The translations under genes were made by a program, and so were the position numbers. This document shows positions 8,207-15,460 of a stretch of DNA of 15,460 nucleotides, one piece after another (position 1 is the stretch's first letter; each line of letters begins with the position of its first letter). This stretch comes from Lachnospiraceae bacterium. Lineage in GTDB: Bacteria > Bacillota_A > Clostridia > Lachnospirales > Lachnospiraceae. A model generated the notes under the pieces. The model did not search any database. It saw nothing but the letters and a program-made list of their open reading frames with translations, and was not told the DNA's origin. The stretch lies in assembly GCA_009774655.1 (NCBI GenBank), contig VSOD01000045.1, positions 1-15,460 of the forward strand, written 5' to 3'.

Positions 8207-8887
8207 CTATCTGGTCGGTTTCGGATCATTCATAGCATACATCGCTTTTGCCATTTCGTAATCGTATACATCGTCAATATCTGCTGCCTCACGTTTATTG
8301 ATCAACAATCTATATGCATTCGGTCCGTAATTATAGTGCCACTCTTTCAGCTTTACCTTTGGCGCCAGATTAATACCATTGGTAAAGTGATACAACATCG
8401 GCAGCTGCTCAGAATTCTTATGTGACAGCCCCATACTGAAATTAAGCGGTCCCTTTTCATCAAGCAGGTAAGTCTGATAAGGGCAGCATGTAATCAGAGA
8501 ATCATACCCTTCCTCAAGTTTATCAAAATATGTCTTGATAGCCTTCTCATAAAGATATGGCTCAACCAAAGGAGAGGTAGCGCAGGCCCACATAATATGC
8601 TCATTGGGCATCTCATCACTGATATATTCAAGAAACATACCGAAAGGTACTGATTCATCGGCATATTGAGTCGGTCGTTTTATCGCTGTAACTCCTTCTT
8701 TCCTCCCCATCTGCAGCATTTCATCCGAGTCCGATGACACGATGATATCCGTGATACCCTCCACCTGCTTAAGCTGCCTGATCTTATGAATCAGCAGATT
8801 AGAATCCGCAAAAGGGAGTATGTTCTTATTCGGCAATCTGGTGCTGTTGCCTTTCACCGGTACAATAGCTGTAATTGTTCTATCCAT
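8207..8887 (-). CDS. NeuA/KdsB-like acylneuraminate cytidylyltransferase family protein
   Basis: A 226-residue nucleotidyltransferase that should couple CTP to a 2-keto-3-deoxy sugar acid, giving the CMP-sugar. The N-terminal signature VPVKGNSTRLPNKN (9-22) is the CTP-binding loop of the family, with K12, R17 and the KN pair conserved. CATSPL (102-107) corresponds to the NeuA substrate-side strand, and DIDDVYDYEMA (203-213) is the C-terminal metal and base motif. Length fits single-domain members. ATG 8887 has a perfect GGAGGT 7 nt upstream, so longer versions reaching into the preceding gene are rejected. It is the first gene after the only long intergenic gap with promoter-like sequence. 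Beyond the TAG stop the same frame continues for 16 sense codons (see findings). The exact acid activated is unknown. Confidence 0.92.
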   Translation of the reverse strand: MDRTITAIVPVKGNSTRLPNKNILPFADSNLLIHKIRQLKQVEGITDIIVSSDSDEMLQMGRKEGVTAIKRPTQYADESVPFGMFLEYISDEMPNEHIMWACATSPLVEPYLYEKAIKTYFDKLEEGYDSLITCCPYQTYLLDEKGPLNFSMGLSHKNSEQLPMLYHFTNGINLAPKVKLKEWHYNYGPNAYRLLINKREAADIDDVYDYEMAKAMYAMNDPKPTR

Positions 8888-8894
8888 TGTCGAT

Positions 8895-8900
8895 ACCTCC
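8895..8900 (-). promoter_or_regulatory. Strong ribosome binding site for the cytidylyltransferase
   Basis: GGAGGT on the minus strand, 7 nt before ATG 8887. It settles the start and argues for efficient independent translation of this gene. Confidence 0.8.
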
Positions 8901-8928
8901 ATCCATTCAAATTTTATCATTATCAGTG

Positions 8929-8956
8929 AGTATACCACAAAATGGCAAAACGTTAA
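8929..8956 (-). promoter_or_regulatory. Candidate sigma-A extended -10 promoter for the NeuA-aldolase-HAD block
   Basis: On the minus strand, TATACT (8929-8934) is preceded by TG one base upstream (TGGTATACT), the extended -10 form. A weak -35, TTAACG (8951-8956), lies 16 nt further upstream. Predicted transcription would begin near 8922, giving a leader of about 35 nt with the GGAGGT site. It sits in the 88-bp gap between the fucosyltransferase-like and cytidylyltransferase genes, the longest gap in the window. Prediction by eye only. Confidence 0.5.
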
Positions 8957-8968
8957 ATAGTCTAACGT
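8950..8968 (-). repeat. Perfect 6-bp inverted repeat overlapping the -35 region
   Basis: ACGTTA and TAACGT arms flank a 7-nt spacer, just before the candidate promoter and overlapping its -35 element. The placement suits an operator or a weak hairpin. The stem is short and A/T-rich and only a TTTT follows, so it is not a convincing terminator. Confidence 0.4.
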
Positions 8969-8975
8969 CAATTCC

Positions 8976-10040
8976 TTACCTTCTTGCTCTTTTTCGACTG
9001 TTATTGCTCTGTGAAAAAGCATTATTATTATGATAGAGGCCATTATCGATCAGTACAAAATCTTCCCAGCTTCTGTCATACCACGCTCGCCGCATAACAC
9101 GTGCAATAAATGTCACATTCGAATAACCACACACCAGTCCATCGCAACGCGTCAATGCATACTGATCCCGTACCACCTCTCGCGCCAGATGATAGCGATG
9201 CTGCTTCCGCTTATCATCACTAAAAGCGATCGATTCATCCGTTCCCTGATCTCGAAAGGTATCTTCGTAAATACAAACCTTCTCTCCAAACGCAGCCCGA
9301 AAGCGATCCACAGCCGCCTGCTCATCCGTAGCCAGAAAAATCCTGTCATATCCGGATTGATCAAGCAGCTCCTGGACCCTCTCAATCTCCTGTTCAATCT
9401 GTACCGGAATAGGATGATTATTATAACCCTTTCGGAAATCTGTTCCTCTGAAATGAACTCCCAGCACCTTTCCTTCACCCAGAAGTCTCTGATATTCCTG
9501 CTCCAAATATTCTCCCGTCTGCTTATTGTAGCGTATGTATTTCTTCACCATGCGGGCCATGGCATCCACATACGCATCAGATACATCATAGCTGACTGCA
9601 TCAAATTGAGCTTTCACCTGAACATAATGACTCTCTTCTGTTTTGATTACATGGCAGGCATGATCAACATTCTCCACCTCGGAAACAGGAGAAAAAAAAT
9701 AGAGAAATGCATTTTTCTCTCCATCGATACCATCAGGCTCAAAGTAAAGATAATCCTTACCCCAACGCACATACGGCGTAAATCCCCGCTCGTCAGCAAA
9801 ATACAGTTCAATCAGCGTAACGCCAAACTCTGCAAAAAAACCTACCCCCGCCCCTCTTTCCTCGACCAGGTAGATTGTTTTGCCCTCATACTCGCTTCCA
9901 AAAGTGTGCATTTCCAGAAAATCAGGATTTCCATATCCATCCAGAACCATATGCCTAAATTCAGGATTATTACGATGTATTCTGCAGCGATTCCAATATA
10001 CCAGCTTTTCTGACCGCTTAAGCACATCTATCAGCTTCAT
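8976..10040 (-). CDS. NodZ/O-fucosyltransferase-like glycosyltransferase
   Basis: A 354-residue soluble protein whose C-terminal half resembles the GT-B fucosyltransferases of the NodZ/FUT8 and O-FucT group. HFRGTD (196-201) matches the H-x-R-x-x-D GDP-fucose site, IFLATDEQ (234-241) is the following strand, and YALTRCDGLVCGYSNVT (294-310) matches the donor-domain region with conserved serine and asparagine. The N-terminal half (1-180) has no motif I can name. The tail is asparagine-rich and then strongly basic (RKRARR), which may help membrane contact. ATG 10040 is preceded by GAGG 8 nt away; the preceding gene ends 17 bp upstream. It probably transfers fucose or a related sugar from a GDP donor; no GDP-fucose synthesis gene is visible in the window. 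Family placement is moderate to good, the donor is inferred. Confidence 0.75.
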   Translation of the reverse strand: MKLIDVLKRSEKLVYWNRCRIHRNNPEFRHMVLDGYGNPDFLEMHTFGSEYEGKTIYLVEERGAGVGFFAEFGVTLIELYFADERGFTPYVRWGKDYLYFEPDGIDGEKNAFLYFFSPVSEVENVDHACHVIKTEESHYVQVKAQFDAVSYDVSDAYVDAMARMVKKYIRYNKQTGEYLEQEYQRLLGEGKVLGVHFRGTDFRKGYNNHPIPVQIEQEIERVQELLDQSGYDRIFLATDEQAAVDRFRAAFGEKVCIYEDTFRDQGTDESIAFSDDKRKQHRYHLAREVVRDQYALTRCDGLVCGYSNVTFIARVMRRAWYDRSWEDFVLIDNGLYHNNNAFSQSNNSRKRARR

Positions 10041-10057
10041 GTCAATTACCTCACAAA

Positions 10058-11540
10058 CTACGAATCCACATCTATCAATCTCATAATACTGTTTTTATGA
10101 TAGTAATGTGCCATTGTCACATTAATCCAATGGTCAACATCCCAAGATACATCCCGTGAATCAAATACATACGGGCGTGCGGAATGTGTCGCCACAACAA
10201 CGTCTTTTATCTCTTCATCTGTGTACATTTCATATCGTTCCATTTCTTCCTCATAAAAAACTGCCGCCTCTCCCTTAACAAGAGAACGAAGAGCCGAAAT
10301 ACCCGCATATGTGTTCTTATCCGCGGTAAATATCCACACTGCTATGAATGCCACTATACATCCCAGTGCCCAAAACATTACTGTATTTCTCAAACAAATT
10401 CTCCAAAATCGTCATCTTTTTCTTGTGCGTCAACCACCCAAACCAATACGTCGTAACTGAAAAAAGCACCAGATAATAAACCATCTGAATAATATTATTG
10501 ATCCTTTCCTGTCCCACTTGTCCAATCGCGTAAAGAGACGGTGTAAACATTGCAGCAATCAGGCAGAAACTCCCTAATGTCACTAATACAGGATACGGAA
10601 ACTTCCTTCGTGCTTCCCGACCGATTTTCCACATGACCGGTACAGCAGCGGCCCATACCAAAACGACCATGATTGAAGTCCACCTTCCTACATAAACAGC
10701 CGCATAATAAAATGACGCTATAATCGAGACAAAAGCGGAATATCCTTCTGAAGACACACCACTTCTTGCAACATTTCCCGGTGCTGCTATATTGACCAAA
10801 AAACCAACCATAAAACACACCAGTGGTATTAACACATACACCGCTGTTTTTCTTATTTTCAGAAAAGAATACATCAGCAGTAAGAATAGAAGAATCTGCG
10901 CCTGCAGGCCTGTTACCAAATTTCCTCCACCTACAAGTAATCCATCCACTGATGCAATAATACACCAGGTAATACTTTTCCACCTGTATTCAGTCCAAAT
11001 AATGTCAGAAACCGCCGTTATCATGAAAAACAGGAATGACTGCATAAGAATGTAATGTGTCGCGCCATTATACCAATAAATCCCATCAGCGGGCCCATCC
11101 AATACCTGCCAATACAAAAAAAGCAATAAACAGCCAATATAAATATACGAAATCTTATTTCCGCCAAACCATCTTACAAAAATTTGTCTTATTAACAGGT
11201 AGGTAGATGAAGAAAACATTCCGATCATTATAACAGGCACCACAAATACATTCTTTATTCCAAAATGCATCGGACACATTGACATCAGGAAACATGATGT
11301 ATAAGTCCCCTGCCAACTATAGTAAAATTCCTTTGTGTGCGCTATGGCAGATTGCACCGCCTGTAACAAAGACCCGGTTTCAACCCAGGTATCATGCACC
11401 CCTATTCCATAGCTGTAATCATCTGCAGACATAACATTATATCTTCCTAATATCAAAAGCGGAATAACAGAAACACATAATAAAAAAATGGAAACTAAAG
11501 CAAGTTTTTTCTCAGAGATTAGATTCGTGTATTTCTGCAT
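10058..11540 (-). pseudogene. DUF6056-type polytopic membrane protein, split by a frameshift
   Basis: One gene read in two frames. The first part runs from ATG 11540 (GGAG 8 nt upstream, overlapping the previous gene by 29 bp) to a stop at 10317, and is a membrane protein with about ten hydrophobic segments. SADDYSYG (38-45) in the first outer loop is a GT-C-like acidic motif of the DUF6056 group. In its last 25 or so codons the membrane pattern is lost. The shifted frame, open from 10411 to its stop at 10058, supplies a further helix (FWALGCIVAFIAVWIF) and a typical outer C-terminal segment including DVDHWIN. Joining both gives about 493 residues, closer to what the family needs. Either a real inactivating change or a sequence error. 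The likely role, if intact, is a polyprenyl-phosphate-sugar-dependent transferase. Confidence 0.75.
10390..10414 (-). other. Probable frameshift site in the DUF6056-type gene
   Basis: The downstream frame is blocked by a TGA at 10412-10414, so the shift must lie after it and before the hydrophobic stretch beginning near 10390. The only homopolymer of note is TTTT (minus strand) at 10405-10408. Removing one T there joins the frames without a stop. Confidence 0.6.
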
Positions 11541-12882
11541 TTTTAATTCTCCGTATGATCTCCTGGATTTCCTGATCACTTGTCAATTCATGTTTGTGAG
11601 CACTCTCATTATTATATGCCTTCTGTCGCAGCTGCCGTTGGTTCTCCAGAAACGACCATTTCAAACTTTTATTGTCCAGCATACTCAAATAAATTTGATA
11701 TAACGCATCAATTCTGCAAATTGCTTTCATAATTTTTACCAAACCGGAATAATTATGAATTCCATTAAGCTGTTCCTTCGTCAGCCGGTATGCATCATCT
11801 TTTAAAACTTCTTCTGCCATATCAGCAAATTTGATGTAGCTGGGCGTATCCCAATCCACCAGATAGATCTCTTCTATACTGCGTTGAGGAGTCGGAAATT
11901 CTTCTTCCCGCGCCATAATGGAAGCGCAAAATTCCTCATAACTTGTCAATTTTCTGGAATCCGAAATCAGCTTCAGTTCAAATCCTTCTGTTACAGGCAA
12001 CGGAAATAGCAGCTGACACATCTTCTTTGCAAAAAACGCCTCTACTACCACCGAACTGTTGCCAGTATACACTTTATCACAAACAACAATCCACTGTTTC
12101 ACTGATTCCCCACTGATCAGACGAAAATTCTCACATCTATTGGCCAATTTCTCCGCCATAATGCTTGGATGTCCCGGATGTGGTCTAAATATGACTTGGA
12201 TATTTGGATATTCTATACAAATTTTCTCCAGCCAACTTAATATGATTTTCTGCGAGTCACACATAAACCTGTAATAGTCTGTCCAATTATCCCCAAATCG
12301 CATACACATCTCTTCAATATACTCCTGCGGCAACATATCTCCGTAGTATGGCGATGCGAAGAAGATGACCTTATCTGCCTTTGGAATATCATACTTCAGA
12401 AACAACTCTTCTCTTCCAAGATAATACCTGCACAAAGGCTCTCGAAGAAAATCCATGCCCACATGCCCGGTCAACTTTACCATCTTCTTATCCAGATGCG
12501 CCGCCTCAAGAAGTCTCTTTGCATTCTGCTCTCCCCATGAAACATGAGGAACTGCCTTCCCAATCTCTTTGTAATTCTTGAATGCACCTTCCCGCTTCTC
12601 ATCCTTAGGATAAACAATGTTCTCCCACTGCATGTCAATTATTTTATCGAATTTAACATAGTTTTTGATCTGCCATGCCAAGGCTGTATTATCATAGCAA
12701 GCCATAACCAGTAGTACCTTTGTATGAATGAAAGGCTTCACAGCCAATTCATTCTCCGCTGCCTCTATATAGCGTATTTCCGTTCTATATCCCCTTTTAT
12801 CAAGTTCATACTTGATCAGGCACAAGTTCTCCAATTCCCTCACTTTATGCTCATACACAAATAAAAAATCCAGTTCTCTCAT
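11512..12882 (-). CDS. GT-B-like surface carbohydrate biosynthesis protein
   Basis: A 456-residue soluble protein with the layout of a GT-B enzyme. The C-terminal half contains VIFRPHPGHPS (230-240) and VYTGNSSVVVEAFFAKK (271-287), the paired motifs seen in the CDP-glycerol/Kdo-transferase-like and surface-polysaccharide (SurC-like) families, where the S/N-rich loop and the glutamate bind the donor. The N-terminal half begins with a strand (LDFLFVYE) and a long helix rich in charged residues, and has no signal peptide or membrane helix. The last 60 residues are helical and charged. AAGGAG lies 12 nt before ATG 12882, slightly long spacing but no better start exists. The gene follows the 712-residue membrane protein after 65 bp and overlaps the next gene by 29 bp. 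A transferase for a phosphorylated polyol or sugar is plausible; the substrate is unknown. Confidence 0.7.
   Translation of the reverse strand: MRELDFLFVYEHKVRELENLCLIKYELDKRGYRTEIRYIEAAENELAVKPFIHTKVLLVMACYDNTALAWQIKNYVKFDKIIDMQWENIVYPKDEKREGAFKNYKEIGKAVPHVSWGEQNAKRLLEAAHLDKKMVKLTGHVGMDFLREPLCRYYLGREELFLKYDIPKADKVIFFASPYYGDMLPQEYIEEMCMRFGDNWTDYYRFMCDSQKIILSWLEKICIEYPNIQVIFRPHPGHPSIMAEKLANRCENFRLISGESVKQWIVVCDKVYTGNSSVVVEAFFAKKMCQLLFPLPVTEGFELKLISDSRKLTSYEEFCASIMAREEEFPTPQRSIEEIYLVDWDTPSYIKFADMAEEVLKDDAYRLTKEQLNGIHNYSGLVKIMKAICRIDALYQIYLSMLDNKSLKWSFLENQRQLRQKAYNNESAHKHELTSDQEIQEIIRRIKNAEIHESNL
11549..11552 (-). promoter_or_regulatory. Ribosome binding site inside the upstream gene (DUF6056-type gene)
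   Basis: GGAG 8 nt before ATG 11540, lying within the last codons of the preceding gene. It favours this start over the longer frame beginning at 11579 and suggests translational coupling. Confidence 0.65.
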
Positions 12883-12947
12883 CCCTGTGCCCGACTCCTT
12901 CTTCTCTCTGTTTGTATATACCCGACACTTCGCTCCTGCTTTAATGC

Positions 12948-15086
12948 TTACTCAATGCGCTCCCAAATGAAAGCATTTTCATTTGCTCTCATATAATTCG
13001 CGCAAACATAGTCCTTTAATTCATGACAAAAATCATTCCATCCCCAGATTTCCAAATCAGGCTTCCAAATCACTACTTCTGGTTGTTTCTCCATCAGATC
13101 CTGCACTGCCCATTCTTCATACCAGTCCATAAACCACGGAAGAACCCAGCCTGCTCGATTTGCAGGGTATCTCCCCTTGGCAATAAAATATACCGGTGAA
13201 TAGCTATACGTATCTATAAAAATCTGATCCCCCACTTCTGTCTCCTCAATAATACGCCTTTCTTCCGAATTAACCACATATTGCTCTTTTGTCATATTAT
13301 CAATAACTGCCTCCCAATATGGTCTTAGCAGCAAGCCAAATATAACTGCGCACATAACCACTAACCCGGGATGCCAGTTCGTTTTCCATATTTCATTTCC
13401 TTCTATAATCACTATCGTAATCAAAAGCCCCCAAAATGCTAATCCATGTGTATTTCCCACTCCCCGACTGGCACCGGCACATATAAAGAATGTAAGGAAT
13501 ACCCAATAAACAAAAGAGCCTTTTTCTTTACCAACTTTTGTAAAAGCTATTGAAACATAACTGCCTATTAATAGTAAAAGGAAAATACTATACGCCTGTG
13601 AGTTAGCATTGCAGATATCCAATAAGCTTTTACCAAACTCATCAAACATGGAATATATACCCGTGAAAAAAGGTGCGAATAAATTTCCCCCAATATCCTG
13701 ATAATTTGAATACACTTCTCGATTAAGTAAATATGCCTGTTTATAGCATTGATACAGTGCACCATTAGCTGTAAGATACACCACTCCTACTGTCGGAGGT
13801 ATTATTCCACAAATCATCAGCGGTAAATATCTTCTCACCGCTTCCTTAAATTTCCACCCATTATTCCACCATCTACCTATTTCTAATATCAAAAATCCAA
13901 TACTCAAAATAAAGATACTATAGGCACTGATGAAAGCACTGCCAAATGCCATCCATACTCCCAGCGAAACAACTATCGCTCTGTCCCACCCGAGTTCACG
14001 ATTTCTTCTATACTGCATAAATTCTAATAACAAAAGAACCATGCTTATTTCCTGAATGACATCAGACATCACCATTGATGCCGTCAGGCCAATCAGTGCC
14101 TTAGAAAACAGACTTACCAGCACTGGAATCCAAAACATTATCCGATTCCCATACTCCTTATGATACCGCACATACATTCCAGCCCAGGCAATCCCCAGCG
14201 TTAAATAAAATAATATTCTCATCTGTTCTACCGAAGAAGCGCCAAGCAAAGAATAAACAGCACATAAATAATAAGCAAACGGCATATGCTGAGAAACATA
14301 ATCACGGTAGATCACTCTGCCAGAGGCAATCAACATACCTGCACTTATGTTATCGTTCTCATCCATAAGTGTCAAGCCTGCCCTTGTGTCCGCATATGGA
14401 AGATATAATAGAAACACTACCGCTCCTACCAGCATTGCCCTCAACAAAGTATCCTCGCTCCAGTCTTTATTCATATCTGCAAGCTTCATCCCTCGCCAAA
14501 CGCAAAGTATAATCACGATACCTATAAAAATAGTAATCCTCACCCAGAAATAATCTACATCCCCTCCCTGTAAGGTCAGACACAGCGTACCCTCTTTCTC
14601 CTCTCCGTCTACAGATAGAACTGCTCCTTCTGCGTATCTGCTCCCAACTCCATCTATAGAAAATACCAATTTATTAACATCATTTATTTTTAAAGGCTTA
14701 AATTTTATCGTATAAATATCATCTTTCTTAACTCGAACAGTTCTGGCAAAATCTATTTTATAAAAATCCCCATTCAACGCCCCCATAAAATTAAATCGTT
14801 TCTTAACAACAGTCCTGCCCTTCGCATCCTGCATAAGAAATTCCCAACGTGAATTACTGTCCTTGCCATAATTGCTAACGTGAACTGTACATGCCTTCAC
14901 TAATTTAAATGGCATTTTCAATGATTCCTGAATTTCTGTACCTGGAGTATTTACTTCAATGAAGTCCTCCTTATTTATGGAAAAATCTGGGTTTTCCACA
15001 TAAGTAATCTTATAAGATGCTACAAATGCGCAAAGCAAAGTCAACATTATTCCAATAATACCACTGATAATATACTTTTTCTTCAC
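12948..15086 (-). CDS. Large GT-C-like membrane glycosyltransferase with extracytoplasmic N-terminal domain
   Basis: A 712-residue protein. A first helix (about 5-25) acts as signal anchor, followed by about 150 residues predicted to be outside and beta-rich (30-178), then a helix (183-197), a short loop and about ten more membrane segments. TLMDENDNISAG (239-250), followed by YRDYVSQHMPFAYYL (260-274), matches the first outer loop of GT39-like GT-C enzymes, with acidic residues D242, E243 and D245. The last 100 residues form a hydrophilic outer domain. The start is GTG, with GGGGAG 4 nt upstream and the previous gene ending 13 bp before it. It probably moves a sugar from a polyprenyl-phosphate donor outside the membrane. 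The outer N-terminal domain is unusual and might bind glycan. Confidence 0.78.
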   Translation of the reverse strand: MKKKYIISGIIGIMLTLLCAFVASYKITYVENPDFSINKEDFIEVNTPGTEIQESLKMPFKLVKACTVHVSNYGKDSNSRWEFLMQDAKGRTVVKKRFNFMGALNGDFYKIDFARTVRVKKDDIYTIKFKPLKINDVNKLVFSIDGVGSRYAEGAVLSVDGEEKEGTLCLTLQGGDVDYFWVRITIFIGIVIILCVWRGMKLADMNKDWSEDTLLRAMLVGAVVFLLYLPYADTRAGLTLMDENDNISAGMLIASGRVIYRDYVSQHMPFAYYLCAVYSLLGASSVEQMRILFYLTLGIAWAGMYVRYHKEYGNRIMFWIPVLVSLFSKALIGLTASMVMSDVIQEISMVLLLLEFMQYRRNRELGWDRAIVVSLGVWMAFGSAFISAYSIFILSIGFLILEIGRWWNNGWKFKEAVRRYLPLMICGIIPPTVGVVYLTANGALYQCYKQAYLLNREVYSNYQDIGGNLFAPFFTGIYSMFDEFGKSLLDICNANSQAYSIFLLLLIGSYVSIAFTKVGKEKGSFVYWVFLTFFICAGASRGVGNTHGLAFWGLLITIVIIEGNEIWKTNWHPGLVVMCAVIFGLLLRPYWEAVIDNMTKEQYVVNSEERRIIEETEVGDQIFIDTYSYSPVYFIAKGRYPANRAGWVLPWFMDWYEEWAVQDLMEKQPEVVIWKPDLEIWGWNDFCHELKDYVCANYMRANENAFIWERIE

Positions 15087-15099
15087 TGATCTCCCCTTT

Positions 15100-15460
15100 T
15101 TACATCTCTAATTTGATTTCCTGTACAAATGTATCATAATCGCGAATATATTCATCCGGATCATAATGTTCACTCGCTAAAACTAGTAACACCGAATTTT
15201 CGCTAAAATCATACATGTCTTTCCAAACCATAGTCGGAAGATAGATACCGGTATGCGGCCTGTTTAGGCAGAAAATAGCTTCATTTCCTTCCCCGTCTTT
15301 CACCTTCACCTTACTCGTTCCGGCTACATTGATCAAAATAAACTCTGTTTTTCTATTAGCGTGCTGTCCTCTCACCACTTCCCGATCAGAACCATAGATA
15401 TAAAACGCTCTTCTGATCTCAAAAGGTATATTCTGCCCACCTTCTACTATAACCAAATGT
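15100..15460 (-). CDS. FdtA/QdtA-like dTDP-sugar 3,4-ketoisomerase cupin (3' part only)
   Basis: The frame is open to the window edge, so the 5' end is missing; the TTG at 15456 aligns with an internal leucine of the family rather than a true start, and about 15 residues should be missing. The visible part is a single cupin domain with family landmarks: VRGQHANRK, then LNRPHTGIYLP, then VLLVLASEHYDPDEYIRDY near the C-terminus. FdtA and QdtA convert dTDP-4-keto-6-deoxyglucose to the 3-keto isomer on the way to 3-amino-3,6-dideoxyhexoses. In those enzymes the first motif is usually HAHK; here it is HANR, so the second histidine is asparagine. A WxcM-like variant with altered or lost activity is possible. 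It ends 13 bp before the 712-residue membrane protein gene. Confidence 0.8.
   Translation of the reverse strand, partial: HLVIVEGGQNIPFEIRRAFYIYGSDREVVRGQHANRKTEFILINVAGTSKVKVKDGEGNEAIFCLNRPHTGIYLPTMVWKDMYDFSENSVLLVLASEHYDPDEYIRDYDTFVQEIKLEM

Noticed and set aside
8950..8968. Inverted repeat as a rho-independent terminator
   Set aside because: The stem is only 6 bp with two G/C pairs and is followed by just four T residues; an operator or chance is more likely.
8888..9043. Longer N-terminus for the cytidylyltransferase
   Set aside because: It would overlap the previous gene, is not family-like, and the perfect GGAGGT site supports ATG 8887.
9030..10013. Long plus-strand open frame of 327 codons
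   Set aside because: It lies antisense to the fucosyltransferase-like gene, which has motifs and a ribosome site. The plus-strand product has no recognisable domain.

Overview
The window is a piece of a surface-polysaccharide or glycoconjugate biosynthesis cluster from a low- to moderate-GC Gram-positive bacterium, most likely a Clostridia/Lachnospiraceae-type Firmicute. The evidence is strong AGGAGG-type ribosome sites, TTG and GTG starts, a DUF6056-type membrane protein and the general protein flavour; no 16S or other taxonomic marker is present. All eleven recognisable genes lie on the minus strand and are tightly packed, so the text below reads from the right end to the left. Both end genes are cut by the window, so the cluster extends in both directions.

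Right block (15460 to 8976): the 3' part of an FdtA/QdtA-type dTDP-sugar 3,4-ketoisomerase-like cupin; a 712-residue GT-C-like membrane protein with an extracytoplasmic N-terminal domain; a cytosolic GT-B-like surface-carbohydrate protein; a DUF6056-type membrane protein split by a frameshift; and a NodZ/O-fucosyltransferase-like enzyme.

Middle block (8968 to 5981): an 88-bp gap holds a plausible extended -10 promoter and a small perfect inverted repeat. Behind it come a NeuA/KdsB-like cytidylyltransferase, a DRE-TIM (HMGL-like) aldolase fused to a second Rossmann-like domain reminiscent of DUF115/GT42 CMP-sugar transferases, and a KdsC-like HAD phosphatase. Together they read as a pathway that builds a phosphorylated 2-keto sugar acid by an aldolase instead of a NeuB/KdsA synthase, dephosphorylates it, activates it with CMP and perhaps transfers it. 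This is the most interesting part of the window.

Left block (5967 to 1): a GT8 glycosyltransferase with a C-terminal membrane hairpin, a GT4 glycosyltransferase, a PglK/MsbA-like ABC flippase, a GT39-like membrane glycosyltransferase, and the 5' part of an acyltransferase-3 membrane O-acetylase. The likely overall logic is assembly of a lipid-linked oligosaccharide by soluble and membrane-anchored transferases, flipping by the ABC exporter, and decoration outside by polyprenyl-phosphate-sugar-dependent GT-C enzymes and O-acetylation. No Wzx, Wzy, RNA gene, insertion sequence, CRISPR array or convincing terminator was seen. No gene-free stretch exceeds 90 bases.
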